Source of the DNA: Plasmodium malariae
Lineage: Eukaryota; Apicomplexa; Aconoidasida; Haemosporida; Plasmodiidae
DNA: 64,000 nucleotides
Reading direction: 5' to 3'
Assembly: GCF_900090045.1 (NCBI RefSeq)
Contig: NC_041787.1
Coordinates: 1,632,001-1,696,000, forward strand
The number at the start of each line of letters is the position of its first letter. Position 1 is the stretch's first letter. The translations under genes and the position numbers were made by a program. The notes under the pieces were generated by a model. That model saw only the letters and a program-made list of their open reading frames with translations. It was not told the origin of the DNA and did not search any database. Shown piece after piece: positions 49,240 to 62,600 of this stretch.

Positions 49240-49518
49240 TTAAAGAAGTGTAATACATTCCTTAAGTATGTTTAATAAAAATATATCTGGTTCTATGTAC
49301 ATATGTTTAATGATAGAGAACATGGAAGATGTATTATCTTTGGACGTGGTAAATATAGCTAAGGAAAATAAAAAAAAAAATATATATACAATGTACAAAG
49401 CTTCCAAAGCAAACAAGGAGGCCGTATATAGTTTTCTCACCGTAAAATATTTGCCCAAGCTGCGTACATATAAGAACGTATTGATTTGCACCTTAATATA
49501 AGTTTTATTTTTTTCCAA
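49240..49518. other. Orphan island open on both strands
   Basis: A 77-codon plus frame from 49268 to 49501 (MFNKNISGSMYICLMIENME and onward) overlaps a 92-codon minus frame from 49518 to 49240. Composition is less extreme than in the flanks. Neither product is recognisable. It may be a small gene, an exon or chance. Confidence 0.2.
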
Positions 49519-50785
49519 TTTATATTGTTATTTCGTTACGCTTTTATTTTGCTTATTTATCTATTTATTTTAAAATAAATATTTATTTAAGTACACGTAA
49601 ATCAAAGGAAAAAAAATAAAAAAAATATATATATAATAAAAAAAAAAATAGTATAACATATAAAAATAGTTGGGGAACAGCGTAGCAAAATAAAATTTAA
49701 TTAAATCTTTCTCCCGCGTACCTTTTCGGGCGTATACTTAACCTTTTGCAATATTTTATAACATCAGATTAAGCATGCATGTTTATATTTCATAATTTAT
49801 TTTATGCTTAGTAAACTGAGAACGCTTTACATTTGAAACTAAAAATATAAGTTGGATGTGTTTTTTTTTTAAATATTGCATTTTTTTTTTTATATATCCC
49901 TTGTTAAATAAAAGTTATATATATATTATATGAGTATTTATTACACATATATTTTACGCGTTTTGCAAAAATATCTTTTTTTTTTTTTTTTTGGTCTAGT
50001 TCATATTAAATATACTCATAAAAATGTTTTACGAAAGAGCAAATTTTAATAACACATTGACGACATCATATTTTTAAGAACTCAAAAAAAGAAAAAGGGG
50101 AAATATGAAGCATTTTTTAATATTCAACTTATACATAATTTAAGCCTAATTTTTGTGGTTGCTATATTAATAAAATTAATTTTTTTATGGAACTGAAAAA
50201 AAAGGAAAAAAATTTTATACGAAGGTAAAATGTTAATAGCGAATTTTTTTTAAATTATTGGTAAATATTTGGAAAATAACTTTAGTGTGAAAACGTTGAC
50301 AAGGGGATACTTTGCACATATCTTCCTATATCAAATATATTAAACTAAAAAAAACGGTAAAAAAAAAAAAAGAAAATAATGAAAAAATGTTTTTTTTTGT
50401 TTTATTCCTTTAATTTTAATAATAATATACGTAGTTTTCATTTGGGTTATTCGTACCTTGTTCCCACATTATAAGGAAATAATTTTAAAAGATGTTTGTC
50501 ACATTTTGTCATATTTGTAAGTAATAAATAAACCAAATTTTTAATTATATAATGTTTACATATAATATATTTATCATGTGTAACATTTCTGCTACTTTTT
50601 AAATTTAATTATTATGTACACATACATACAGTTATATATATATATAAATATATATAAAAAAAAAAAAAAAAAAAAAAGACTTACGAAAGTGTACCTACAA
50701 CGTTCAGCAATTATCTACATTCAATTTTTGTGGTCATTCGGTTAACTTTTTTTTTTTTTTACACATGCACAATTCTGATACATGT

Positions 50786-50816
<31 letters not shown>

Positions 50817-51042
50817 CGTATATGTATAACTGTTTCAACATTTAGTGGCCAAACAAAATATTACGTAAGACAAAGAAATATAAAAATTTACTTCTACAAA
50901 TTCTTGTATGAATTATATACATTTTAAAATTATTAGTTTTTTAAAAAAGAAAACATAGTTAAAGGGCTATATTACCCCGAAATGTAATGTTAATTCACAA
51001 TATTTAAAACTATAATATTAGCATTTATTATTTCCTTAAATA

Positions 51043-52628
51043 ATGAGCTCCAAAGTGTATGATATAAACGAACTAAACATAGATACCATTTTATTAAAAA
51101 CAAGAAAATTAAAAAAGTTATGCGACAATGGAGGTAAAGTAGAACTTACTTTTTTTTTTTTTTTTTTTTACTTTCACATTAATAATGCTAACTTGAGCAT
51201 ATACAAAATGGAAGCAGAGTTAAATTTTTTTATCTTCTTTCATTCCTTTAGGAAATATAAACAGCCAACATTTAAATGCCTTGATAGAAATATTGGATTA
51301 TTTTTTTGAAAAATATAATGATTGTTTTTTATCATCTGTGGTGTGGGAAGTGGTTGACAAAATTAGTAATTCATACATAGGCTATTTGTTTTATGTGTTA
51401 ATTTGTTATTTCTTCTTTTTTTTTTTTTTTATGAGCTCAATTAATTGCTTTAAAATTTAAATAAATACTAGTATTCAATCTGCAGAGGCGTACATATACA
51501 CGTAAATACTCATGTTCACATACGTAGACATACACGTATATATATTTATGTACACACTCACGTATGTCGTATTCTCTTTTCCTTCTTTCTGAAGTTATAT
51601 TAGAAAATACGATCGAAGATAGAAAAAGTATTGATGTCGACCTAGACATATCAATAAATTTTTGTGAATTTCTGTTCAGTAAACTAGTTTGTCATACAAA
51701 TTATGAAAATGACAATTTAACATACTCCTTCAGTTTTAATTGTTTAAGGAGGCATCTATGTTCAGTAATTAGTTCCTTTTTAAATTTCAACAACTCAACC
51801 TCAAGGAGGAAAATTGAAACTGCTTTTACAAATCAACTGTAATATTATATTACATATTATAAGACATATGATGATTTTACGTTAATATTTGCAAATTATG
51901 ATAAAAAAATGAAAAGTATAAAAGAGTCAAAAAATGTTTAAACGAACAATATAACTCTAGCTGCTCGCGTGTGCGTCATATGTATATGCAAAATATTATT
52001 ACTTTTATTAATCCTCATTTGAAACTTTTTTTTTTATACTTGTAACTGGAAAATTATCATAGATTAAACCTGACGAAGCAGCTATTTGAAAATATAAAAA
52101 TTGAAAATGACCTAGAGCTGAAAATATCTTACACCGAATTTTTATGGAGGGCCTTCAGAAGAGTTGATTTAAGCACATTCAATATAAAACGTTTTCACGT
52201 GAATATAGAAACATTAGAGAAATTAAAAAATTTTAAAATATTAAAGTTTGATGAAGAATGCATAAATTGGCTGAAGGAAGAAAATTTTTTGGACGGAAAG
52301 TGCATCATTGAAAATGGTTAAGATATTTAATTTTTGCTTTTTCTGACTTACATGTTTATACTTTTTTTTTTTTTTTTTTTTGCACGTTCACGAAGTTGTT
52401 TTTGGATAAATTGTAAACCATATTCTGCTCCATTTTGTTCCATTTTACCATGTTTTTTTCTTTTTTTTATTTTTAAATATCTCACATGTCAGGGTCATTC
52501 ATAATAAGTGGCAATAAAAAATACGTGAAGAAGGAATGTACATTGTGCTATTTGGGAAAGTCCTCTATGTTTTTATATTACGTAGAGTCAAAATGAGGAA
52601 AAAAATAAGTCATGATATATACATGTAC

Positions 52629-52660
<32 letters not shown>

Positions 52661-55378
52661 GTTTACACCTATTTTCACTTCTTACTAAATTAGGACAATG
52701 TAGAAGAAGATGAAAAATGTAAGATAGAAGTTCCATACTACCACATAACATCAGCATATTTCAAGAATAAAGATATTTTTACCTTGGAATGCAAAGCAAT
52801 AGTTGAACAGACGAATATTTTTTGCCTGTGGTAATATAATATTTCTTATTCTACTTTATCATTTTTGAAATGTTATTATATACATATATTTTTTTTGTAA
52901 CTATGCTGTCTAGGGGAGAGGATGTAAAAAACTCAATTGATCATGAGACAATTAATAAGTTTACTTTGTCAATAGAAGTAAAGAAAAGCTCAAAAGAAAT
53001 AAAGAATATCATGAATTCACTTTTAGACACGTAAGAAGAAGCTAATAAAGGAACAGCAAATATTATATGTACACACAAAAAAAAAAAAAAAAAAAAATGC
53101 AATTTTACCCTTTTTTATTTTCATTTGAAAAAAAAAAAGATTAAGTCTAAAATTAGAAAAAGAAGAACAAAAAAGACAAAAGTGCGATATCCAAACGAAT
53201 GCACATAATAAGCAATATAAAAAGAAGGAAGATAAAGTCAGATTAAGCTACTTCAGCGTAATACTAAAATGTTATAAAATGGAGAATTATAAACTAAATA
53301 AGAAGCATATAACAGAAATAAGTTTTATTTCGTTTCTTTCATTTTTTTTTTTTTTTTTGCGCTCATTTAAGGAGGATAATATAGTGGAACGACTACAAGA
53401 TTCTCCTTTAACTTCGAACTCATCGTTTAAAGATAAAGACATAAGGTAAAAAGTAAAATATTACTAAAAAATAAGTACTCATGTATATGTGTGTGCGTAA
53501 ATTCCAGCATTCGTATATTTGTTAATATAAAATCAACGTTAAATGAATACCGTAAGTGAAAACTAGCGCTGCGACCTTTCGTTACATGCACAAAATAACA
53601 CTGATAGCTTTTCGAAATTTGACAAAAATAATGGCATATCAATTAATTTTTTTAGCGAAAAATTGCTAAGAAATAACACAAGAAAAAGAATAGAAACTTT
53701 AAAATGTAAAGGTTCGGACAAAAGAGAAACAGAAAAAAGTAGAGATTGCACTTTGGCGCAACAGCGTGAGTATATGTACACAAGTAAATACATATATAAT
53801 TTCGTACATATATTTAATAGTAACAAAAAGGAATTATAACTATCTATATAGTCCTATGTGAGCATATCCTCTCATGAACAATATATAAACTAGAAAAACG
53901 AAAATTTAAACAAATGCTCATTCGTGTTTTGCATATTTGATAAAAATTTTAACTTAGTTGAGAAGAAAAAGAAAAACCTGGAAAAAGAGTGTAAGTTAAA
54001 ATATAACAAATTGTCAGAGCAAAAAAATTATGTAAAGGGTTATGAAGATAATGGCGATTTTAAAAAACAGCCGGAGAATGAGCATTTCCTGATGAATTAC
54101 AAGTTAGACATAAGCACACCACAGGTATAGTTAGGAAAGCAGGAAAAAACAGAAAATAATAGTCTATTGTTTCTTAAAAATCAGCATTGTTACTATTCAT
54201 TTGGTCTAGTAAGAAAACACCATATATATGCACACACGTATAATCATCTGTATGAACATCAATATAACTATCTTCATAAACTTATTCATAAATACTTTTG
54301 CAAACGATATTTCATTTTATAATGTATTAGGTTAGAATAAAAGGCCACAATATCATAGAAAGAGATAGTGACACTGAAATAATCATAGAAAAAATAATTT
54401 CTTGCCATAAAGAAAAGAAGGAAAAATTTAAAATGAATCTAAAGAAGAATTTTTGTGATGCTCTTAACGAAATAGATAACCATATAAAATCATTGATAGA
54501 GGTATATACTTCTCAAATTAAAAGGGGTTAACAAAATGGAAGAAAACGATTAAATAAATGAGGATTTCACAGACATGTGCCTCCTTCCTCATTTTATTAT
54601 TTACATGAACACATCTCTTTATAAAATACATGTATATAACGCTGCTAAAATGGCTCTTTTATGGTTGACAGGAAATGTTAAAGAGCTAAAAGGTGATAAC
54701 ATATGTATGTGTACGTACATATATTTATGTATATATATATATATTTTTTCTTTACATATAGAAGCAGAAGATTAGACGAGATGAATTACATAAGAAATAC
54801 GAGAAAAAAAAGAAAAGCATAATGTTCAGTACTGAAAAAGAAATATCTATGTTAACCAAGGAAATGAATGTAACAATATGTAAAACAAGGGAAACATTGT
54901 TTCCTTATAAAATACACGTGCTTCTACACTTTTAAAAGATGCGAAAATAAATTAACTTCCCCATATGCATATATACATATGTACTCACATATACATGTAC
55001 ACATAAATGCATGTATATCCAAATACGTGTTACTTCTTAATTCAGGTTTTAATTGAGAGTATGAAAAAGATTAGCGTAAATAAAAATGACGTAAAAAAGG
55101 TATACGAGGAGGGGAAATTTATTTTCTGTACAAGCGAAATATTAAACAAGAGTCAAGGGCTTGTCAAGGTACCCTCACATGCTTATATATGGTGATAACA
55201 AATGTTGCTACAAAAGTTGTCTGACATATTTACATATTATAACAAAATTTATTTATCCTTTTTTCAGAAGATAAAAGAAAATTTAGAAAAAATGAACACT
55301 GATATAATTGGAAAGGAAAAGGAATACAACAAGAGGAAAAAATTATGCTTCAAGGCTTTGGCCACTGCATATGAATGA
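51043..55378 (+). CDS. 15-exon coiled-coil protein, SYCP2-like layout
   Basis: Exons: 51043-51133, 51252-51365, 51595-51838, 52063-52316, 52493-52581, 52694-52830, 52914-53030, 53140-53257, 53372-53445, 53608-53765, 53958-54124, 54331-54501, 54762-54869, 55046-55168, 55268-55378. All introns are GT/AG and all phases agree, giving 691 aa. Residues 1-235 are alpha-helical and repeat-like (QHLNALIEILDYFFEKY, FLFSKLVCHTNYE, ISYTEFLWRAFRRVDL). Residues 235-350 look like a beta-sandwich closed by a helix (GSFIISGNKKYV, KIEVPYYHITSAYF, FTLSIEVKKSSKEIKNIM). The rest is Lys/Glu-rich with predicted coiled coils at about 520-690. Helical repeats, a PH-like domain and a coiled coil in that order are the plan of the meiotic axis protein SYCP2. 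I infer this from layout only; no named family is certain. Exons 10 and 11 have the least certain ends. Confidence 0.7.
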
Positions 55379-55657
55379 ACTTATGCACGTGCACACCTGC
55401 GTGGAAGTACATATATACGCATACATACATATGTATCTACATAAATATATGTATATATATATGGCCACACGTGTATTAATAATGAGAAATTATCCATATC
55501 ACTGCAGTACATTTATGATTGTCGTCTTAATATCAGCACTTTTGATTAGTCTTTTTTTCCGATAAGTATTTGCCGTTTATGCTTACACATGTATATACAT
55601 TACATGAAATATGTGCATGCATTTTTTTTTTTTTTAATTCAAACGAACAATTTCCAA

Positions 55658-57170
55658 TCAGAATGTAATATTGTGTCCTGGTTGTAATGTAACAAAATTA
55701 ATTTTTTTTTTTTTTTCGTTTTCATAAATATCTAAAATGTTTACAAGTTCTGTTGTAGCTTCTCTGTATTTCTCCCCACCTAAACAAAACACGTCCATTC
55801 CTATGCCCAAAGACATTTTACTATTCAAATCAAAATGACTCTAAAAAGGAAAAAAAAACAAAAAACAGGGATATTATTTTGAACAGGAATTCAGAAATAC
55901 ATCCTGAGTGGTGTATCAGACGTATGCACAGCAAAGACTTACAGTTCGCTATATATGCACTTATATATATACCCCCAAATATGTACATATGTACGTACAT
56001 ACGTATATATATATACATATATATTTATATATATATGGATATAAATAGATGCGTGTGGATTTGTGTATAATGCATTGTATTGATGAACGGGAAGTTTCAT
56101 ATGGGGGGGCAACTTACCAGCACTGCTTGTTCAGGAGACATGTGAAAATGATCGTATAATGAACGCGGTTTATATATACCAATAGGTAAAATAGCTAAAT
56201 CGATATTACCATTTTTTAAAATAATATTAACATAATTTTTAATTTGCAAAAAATGACAAGAATAAGCCGAATGACCACTATAAAAAATAGAAGCATTTGA
56301 CAAAGTATCATGAATTAAAAAAGATCCTGGCAGGTATACATTTTTATCCAAACAAAAATATCTATGACTATTGGTTAAAGTAGGTAAATAATAAAAAGAT
56401 ATATTTTCAAAAGTTAATTTATTAAACCAATTTAAAGGATAAACAACAGGAAAATTTCTTTTTGTCAAATATCTCCTTATGTTCATACCGCCAATTACTA
56501 TACTGCTATCTCTTAATATAATTTTTTTTAACGTACTTATATCCATTGTATCAAATCTATTATTACTTAATAAAATAAAATCAATATTCGGTAAATACTC
56601 AAAAGATATGCCAGCTTTTATTGTTCTTTTAATACCTAACACGTTATATAATCCTATTCGGTTTGACAATACTGGATCTATTAATATATTAAAATTTTTT
56701 AACTGAATTAAAATGCTCATATGTCCAATATAAATAACATTAAATTTTTCATCCATTATTTTTTTTTTTACTTTCAAGGGAGTTACGTAAGAAATCCTTT
56801 CAGGCCATATTGCATTTATCTCTTCATTATCAGTTAACGGTTTTTTATCTACATATCCACCATTGTTGTTTGAAGGAATTTCTTTCACAGTACTTTTATT
56901 TATACTACTACCATTGCACATATTGGTTCTATCTACATCCATATGAAATGCAAATCCAAAATGATTAGCTAACCTTTTTGTAATATATTTTTTTATTTTA
57001 TTTTTTTCTTCCACATTTTTACCTTTGAGAAGAGTTTGAAATAAAGGAGAATAAATATATCGATCTAAATAAAAATAAAGAAAAGCCACTTTTTTTTTAA
57101 AACTCAGGTTAGCAGTCAAGATGTTGTTGTGCGTGTAATAAGGTAAAAAGGCGTTTATTAGTTTTTTCAT
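55658..57170 (-). CDS. NAPE-PLD-like metallo-beta-lactamase-fold protein, degenerate metal site
   Basis: Exons 57170-56118 and 55840-55658 (intron 56117-55841, GTAAGT to TTTTAG) give 411 aa. An in-frame TAG lies just upstream of ATG 57170. The fold is that of N-acyl-phosphatidylethanolamine phospholipase D and relatives: VIYIGHMSILIQL (145-157), NILIDPVLSNR (161-171), LAILPIGIYKPR (325-336), HMSPEQAVL (343-351) and a closing FVTLQPGHNITF. The metal-binding His/Asp residues are largely gone. The family SHNHYDHLD reads SNNRFDTMD (202-210), the PAQHWSxR element reads PTLTNSHR (263-270), GDTGY reads GHSAY (299-303), and the last HWGTF reads GMDVF. Only the Asp of the first motif (D207) remains. 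Fold call is firm; catalysis by the usual two-zinc mechanism is unlikely. The N terminus (1-50) is aromatic and basic and may attach to membrane. Convergent with the 15-exon gene, 279 bp apart. Confidence 0.85.
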
Positions 57171-57287
57171 TTGAATGTTCTACGTTTTTTACGTTATTTT
57201 TTTTTTCTTATCTTTTTTATATTTCCCTTTCGCTCTGTACATTGCAAATACATTCAACGCATTTTATATGTGTTTACATTTTTAAAG

Positions 57288-57366
57288 ATGAAAAACTTTA
57301 AGCACTTACAATTTTTCAATTCTTCAAAATTTGTATGTTCACTAGCGTGTATGGCTATGCCAGTTG
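57288..57366 (+). CDS. Possible first exon of a small membrane protein
   Basis: ATG 57288 opens a frame of 26 codons (MKNFKHLQFF, then SLACMAMPVG) up to a possible donor GGTATTATG. Unspliced, the frame runs into a poly-T tract that encodes poly-Phe and ends at 57512. A splice to the acceptor before 57656 would read PVGLAFFW. The mix of basic N terminus, short hydrophobic helix and MPVG is reminiscent of small mitochondrial assembly factors such as PET100, but I cannot complete the gene. Treat as a lead only. Confidence 0.2.
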
Positions 57367-57724
57367 GTATTATGTACATCTTTTTATATTTTTTTTTTTT
57401 TTTTTTTTTTTTATTTCTATGTCTATCCAAGTATTACAACCATATTAACTATTTCTTTAAAATTATACGTATAAGAATTTTAAAGCATAAAATATATCAT
57501 CAGTTGGCATAAAGTGCGCCTTATTCATATTTGAACTATTTTATTAAAAACTCATGTTTTAATATGAAACTTATTTTATTTTTTTTATACTTCGTCCATT
57601 CAGCCGTTAAATAATGATTAATTTTGTTTTTCTTTTTTCTTGTGCAATATTGTAGGATTAGCTTTTTTTTGGTAAAATAATCTTATAAATAGAAGTTATT
57701 CGTATATCCTCTTCATTATAGTGT

Positions 57725-57755
57725 CACATATACATATATATATATATACATATAC

Positions 57756-57787
<32 letters not shown>

Positions 57788-57815
57788 ATATATATACATA
57801 TACATTTACATAACA
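57725..57815. repeat. TA-rich satellite, about 26-bp unit
   Basis: Three near-identical copies of a tacatatacatatatatata-type unit. Confidence 0.85.
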
Positions 57816-58221
57816 TATACATATATATACGTAAAACGTTTACGGAAAATATCCGCTCGCATTGTCATTCATATGCTGTTCTGAAAAAAAAGATGAACTG
57901 AAGATGTTAGAAGATGTTAATACGATCATATGTAATGGGCTCAAATAAAAAGAACTATATCTTTTCTTTTTTTTTTTATCTGTAAAATAAATATCTCAGA
58001 AAAAAAAAAAAGTTATACCATCACACAAAATACATAAAACTTCCTAGTGTTAAGAAAATGTAAAATTAATAATAAATTTTAAAAAAATAAAGAAATGCTG
58101 AATTTCTAGGATACGTGAAAATGTGAAACGTACAATTTTTTTTTTTTTTTTATTTACAATTCGAGTCTCAAATAAGGTAATCGGAAGAAATAGAATAAAA
58201 TAAAATAAAGCAAATTACGAA

Positions 58222-58330
58222 CAAATAAAATCGAAATAAAAGCGAATTAAAAGAGAAATAAAAGCGAAATAAAAGCGAATTAAAAGCGAAATAAAAATGA
58301 AATAAAAATGATATAAAAATGATATAAATA
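58222..58330. repeat. aaataaaagcg tandem array
   Basis: About ten copies of a 10-11-bp unit (gaaataaaagc, gaattaaaagc), drifting to gatataaaaat at the right end. Open on the minus strand as Phe/Leu-rich frames, which are not genes. Confidence 0.85.
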
Positions 58331-59677
58331 ATGTAATACACACGTAAAATGAAAAAAAAAAATACACATATGATAACGAACACCGTAAAAATTGGAACAT
58401 TTCTAACATATTAATTAAAGCCAATACGAGATTTTTAATTTGATAAAGAACAATATCACAGATAAATTGTGATATTACAAATAATTTATAATATAAAAAA
58501 TAATTTGTGATGTCACACATATATCTTAGCATCATACATAACTTGTTATATCACACTTAAAGCAAAATATCATAAGCATGATTGTAAAAGGTCATAAATA
58601 TACATATATACGTAAATGTGTACATATATATATACCTGTATGGATATTTAATATGTATATATATATATATATATATGTATATGTATATATAACGAACCCT
58701 GGACTTCAAGAATTTTACGAATTAACACTTAGAAGTACTGCATCTGATCATTATAGAAGTTTATATTATTTCTTTTTTTTTTTTCTTTTTTTTTATTTCT
58801 CCATATATGAAGGGCTCGTTTCCGGTGGTAATAACTTTATATTTTTTTATTTTTTACTTACGAATACAAACAGTTATGTAAGATTAAAAGGGTAAAGAAA
58901 ATATAACATAAGAGAAAGAATATAGAATGGCACTGATTGATGTGCGCACTAGAATGCATTAATGTTGCATTTTATATAGAATAAAAAAAAAAAAAAAAAA
59001 AAAGATGAACAACTGTTAAAGTTTATTTGTACATATATGTTTAAATATATTGTACATATAAATACATGGGTACTATTAGTGTCACTGGTAAATTTATAGG
59101 CATAAATTGGCTCTTATAATTTTACTTTTTTTTTTTTTTGTTTTAATGGTAGTCATCCTTCACAATTCATGAGAGAGAATGCGTATAATAAGAATGTTTT
59201 GGAAAGATCGAAAATTTAATTAAAGGGGTTAAACATATTTTTCTTTGTTTTAAGTTAGTGTACTCTCCTACGTGTTCACCAAACATTTGCTAATATGTAT
59301 ATATACATACCTTGAATGTGTGCATATAAGTATATATATATATTTACATATGCGCATGTGTGTACGTCTACAGGTGCATAGCTCAACGCGTACGTACTCG
59401 TATAGAAAACGCAAGTAGCATTTTTTTTTTTTTTTTTGTTCTTTCAATTGCTGCCTTTTCCCATTTATTTCACAATCTTTTTTTTTTTTTTTTTTTTTTT
59501 AATGTGTTCTCCGCTATACACTTTTTGTTTCAGTTTCAGTTTTAGGGTTAATTTTTGTTTTAGTATTCATTTTTATTTTTATTTTTATTTTATTTTTTTT
59601 TTTTTTCTTATTAAAATTTGGAAGTAGTCTATATTTTTAAGTAAAAAAAGCTTTGCATGCTATAACTGAGCAAAAGG

Positions 59678-62600
59678 ATGGGCAATTATGATAATATAAA
59701 TATCAATGGTAGTAAGAAAGATGATAGAAGGTTTACGTCGAGTGTTAAGAAAAGTACCTCGTTAAAGAGTTCTTTAACATGTCATGAAAAGAAAACGAAA
59801 AGTTATAAATTGGACAAACATAGCGATGAAGATAAGTGTAAATTAAATGAAAAATATGCATCATGCAAAATATCTAATGAAAAGAAAAAGCTATTGAAAA
59901 GTATGAAAAAAGTAAGTACTAAGGGTTATTGTATGGACAAATTTAAGACAGTGTCTAGAAATGTAGAATGTTATAACAGAATGAGTAAAATCACTCACAA
60001 AGGTAATAGTTCAAAAAGAGCTCAAACAGTATCAAGAAAAATCGCACGTAATAGTAATAACAACGCAAATGGAAGTAATAGTAACAGTAATAGTAACAGC
60101 AACAGTAGTAATATAAGAAAAATTATAAATTTAAGGAGAAAGGAATTACCCTCGACCCTAAATAGTATTTGTAGTAGACCAGATAACAGAAGAAAAAGCA
60201 TATTAAAAAAAGATATACATCATTATGTTGAAGAGAATGTAAAGAAAAAGAATAGCGATCATGATAGGGTAAAAAATGAAAATAGCAACAGTAACGAACA
60301 AATTATTGGTAAGATGATCATAAATAAAGGAAGCATTGATTTATTATCTACATATAATACATATAATGGAATAAGGAAGCAAGAAAATAAGAATAAATGT
60401 TTACATGATGAACATGCATTGAATTTGTTAGAAACCAAAACTAGTATAACAACGAAGAACAGTATTAAGAATGAAGACATACAAATAAAACAAAATAAAT
60501 TAGAGCAGATTAACAAAATAAATTGCTATGAACGTAACATAAATAACAGTGTAAATCATAATTCTGTCAAACGCGTAAAGGAGAGAAGTAATAGCGCGAA
60601 AATGACTATATTACCAAAGTTTGAATTATCTAATCCATCTAGAGTAGCAACCCTATCTCACATTTCTAGTAGGGATATGCCAAGAGGTAACCATTCAGAG
60701 GGATACAGAATTTATGAAAATCACGTTAATGGAATAGCCGAACGTAGAAATGTTTCAAGTAAAAGAAATTCAATAACGGCATATAGGGATGTTTCATGTA
60801 GTAGCAATGTGAAAGAGGATATGCCAAATAGGCATAGTGACGTTTTAACAAATAAGTATATGTCATATTTGAATAAGGATTGCATAATATTTTTAGAGAA
60901 AAATAGAAAAATGGTAAATGATAATTATATTAAGGGAAATTTTCATAATATGCTAAAGTATATAAGTCATCATAATGGTAAATCTGACTTAGTGAGGAAA
61001 AAAGGAATACACTCCATTATCGAAAAGGGAAATGAAAATATGCATAGAAATTTATTGTATTCGAAACCTCCTGATTCTATTTATGAAGAAGGGGAAGTAA
61101 AGTTTAATTGTGTTAAAGCTACTACAGATGATTTTAATATGCAAAAAGGGTCATATAAATATAATAAACATTTTGACCATTCTGAACAAGTTAAACCTTT
61201 TAAACATTTATTATATAACAGTACATCCCCAATAGAGATGTTAAATAAAGAATTAAGAACATATAAAAAGTATGACCATACAGATGTAGATTCAAAAAAA
61301 AATTACACTGCTAAGAATTTTTTCATTAATACAAACTATGACAATTTTAAGAAATATTCTTCGTTACCCAATTGTAGTGATAATGAGATTATTGCTAATA
61401 GATATTACACAGATAATTTTTATTCCAAAATGTTAAAAAATAAAAATAAGGATAATTTGAATGGAAACACATATTCAAATTGTAGCAGAGATTTTAGTAG
61501 GAGAAAAGTCATAAATGGGAAAAGCCATTTAAAAAATGGCAATTATTTAGAAAGTGTAAATTATGTATCATGTGATAAAGACATAAGTGACCCCATAAAA
61601 GAAGAAGACAGTTTGAATTTTTATGATAATTCCAATTATAGGATTAACTGGAATAGTTTGAAGTGTCCTAACAGTTATAAGAATTATTATACTTATAATG
61701 ATTTGAGTCAGCAAGTTTTTAGAAAGAATATATACCCAGACGCTAGAGATGTAAACACAAATGAGTTTTACAAAAGCTACAATAATGTGCTAGACAGAGG
61801 TATAAAAAATGGAATTATCGCATCGAAAATTTGTAATGGGGATGATATGATGACTATTATGAACAATAAAAGTGACAACACAAATTACACCAAAAATGAA
61901 AGTATAAATGAGTTTCATCCATTAGTAAGGAGCGATAGGGAAAATACACTTTTAAAAAATTGTTATGAGGATCTGAACAATTTATCTACCTTTGTAAAGG
62001 ATAATAATTACTACTCTCATATAAACATGAATTGTTTCAGAACTTCTCCTTTACGTTCAAATAAATGTAATAAATACGAACATGTACATATTTCCCCCAA
62101 TGTGACCAACTCTTCAAAAATTGTATTGCAACAATATGCTGAGGATGGTAACTTAGTCGGGGTGAAGTTCCCCCAAAATGAACGCGAAATTGATAATAAT
62201 AATAATAACAAAAGCAACGATGATAATAATAATAATAATAGCAATAACAATGATAACAATAAATTAAATAAAAGTAGCGTTCATATTTTTAAAAAAATAT
62301 ACATAGATCATAATCTGAGCAATATACAAAATAGGAATGAATATAATGCAGACAGAAAGGATAATTCGGAGCGGAATATCTTATCTTCCTATGTACCTCT
62401 AAATATGGAACATAAAATAAGTAAAATAGATGATGAAAGATTTATCAAGTATGATAAAAATTATATACATGAAAAAAACGACAATATTATAAATGAAAAG
62501 AGAAATCAAACAAACGATTATCAAAAAAAATATACCATATCTAATAATTCCTCTACGGATGAATGTCAAAGCAGTACAGAATTGAAAAAATATGCGTTTA

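Larger units (their letters stand above)
48901..51042. other. Divergent intergenic region, GDH / 15-exon gene
   Basis: 2.1 kb that should hold the promoters of two divergent genes. It contains an 8-bp minisatellite near the GDH start, a less AT-rich island at 49240-49518 that is open on both strands, and several poly-T and poly-A tracts. Confidence 0.6.
57171..59677. other. Divergent intergenic region before the metacaspase gene
   Basis: 2.5 kb between divergent genes. Holds TA-rich satellites, an aaataaaagcg array, a hairpin-forming inverted repeat at 58452-58476, and two coding-like patches (57288-57366 and about 58690-58770) that might be exons of an unresolved small gene. Confidence 0.55.

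Noticed and set aside
53924..54130. Exon 11 of the 15-exon gene starting further upstream at about 53894
   Set aside because: The phase does not match exon 10; the acceptor TTTTAACTTAG at 53957 gives the correct phase.
55308..55565. 85-codon plus frame overlapping the last exon of the 15-exon gene
   Set aside because: Out of frame with the conserved exon and composed of TA/CATA repeat in its second half.
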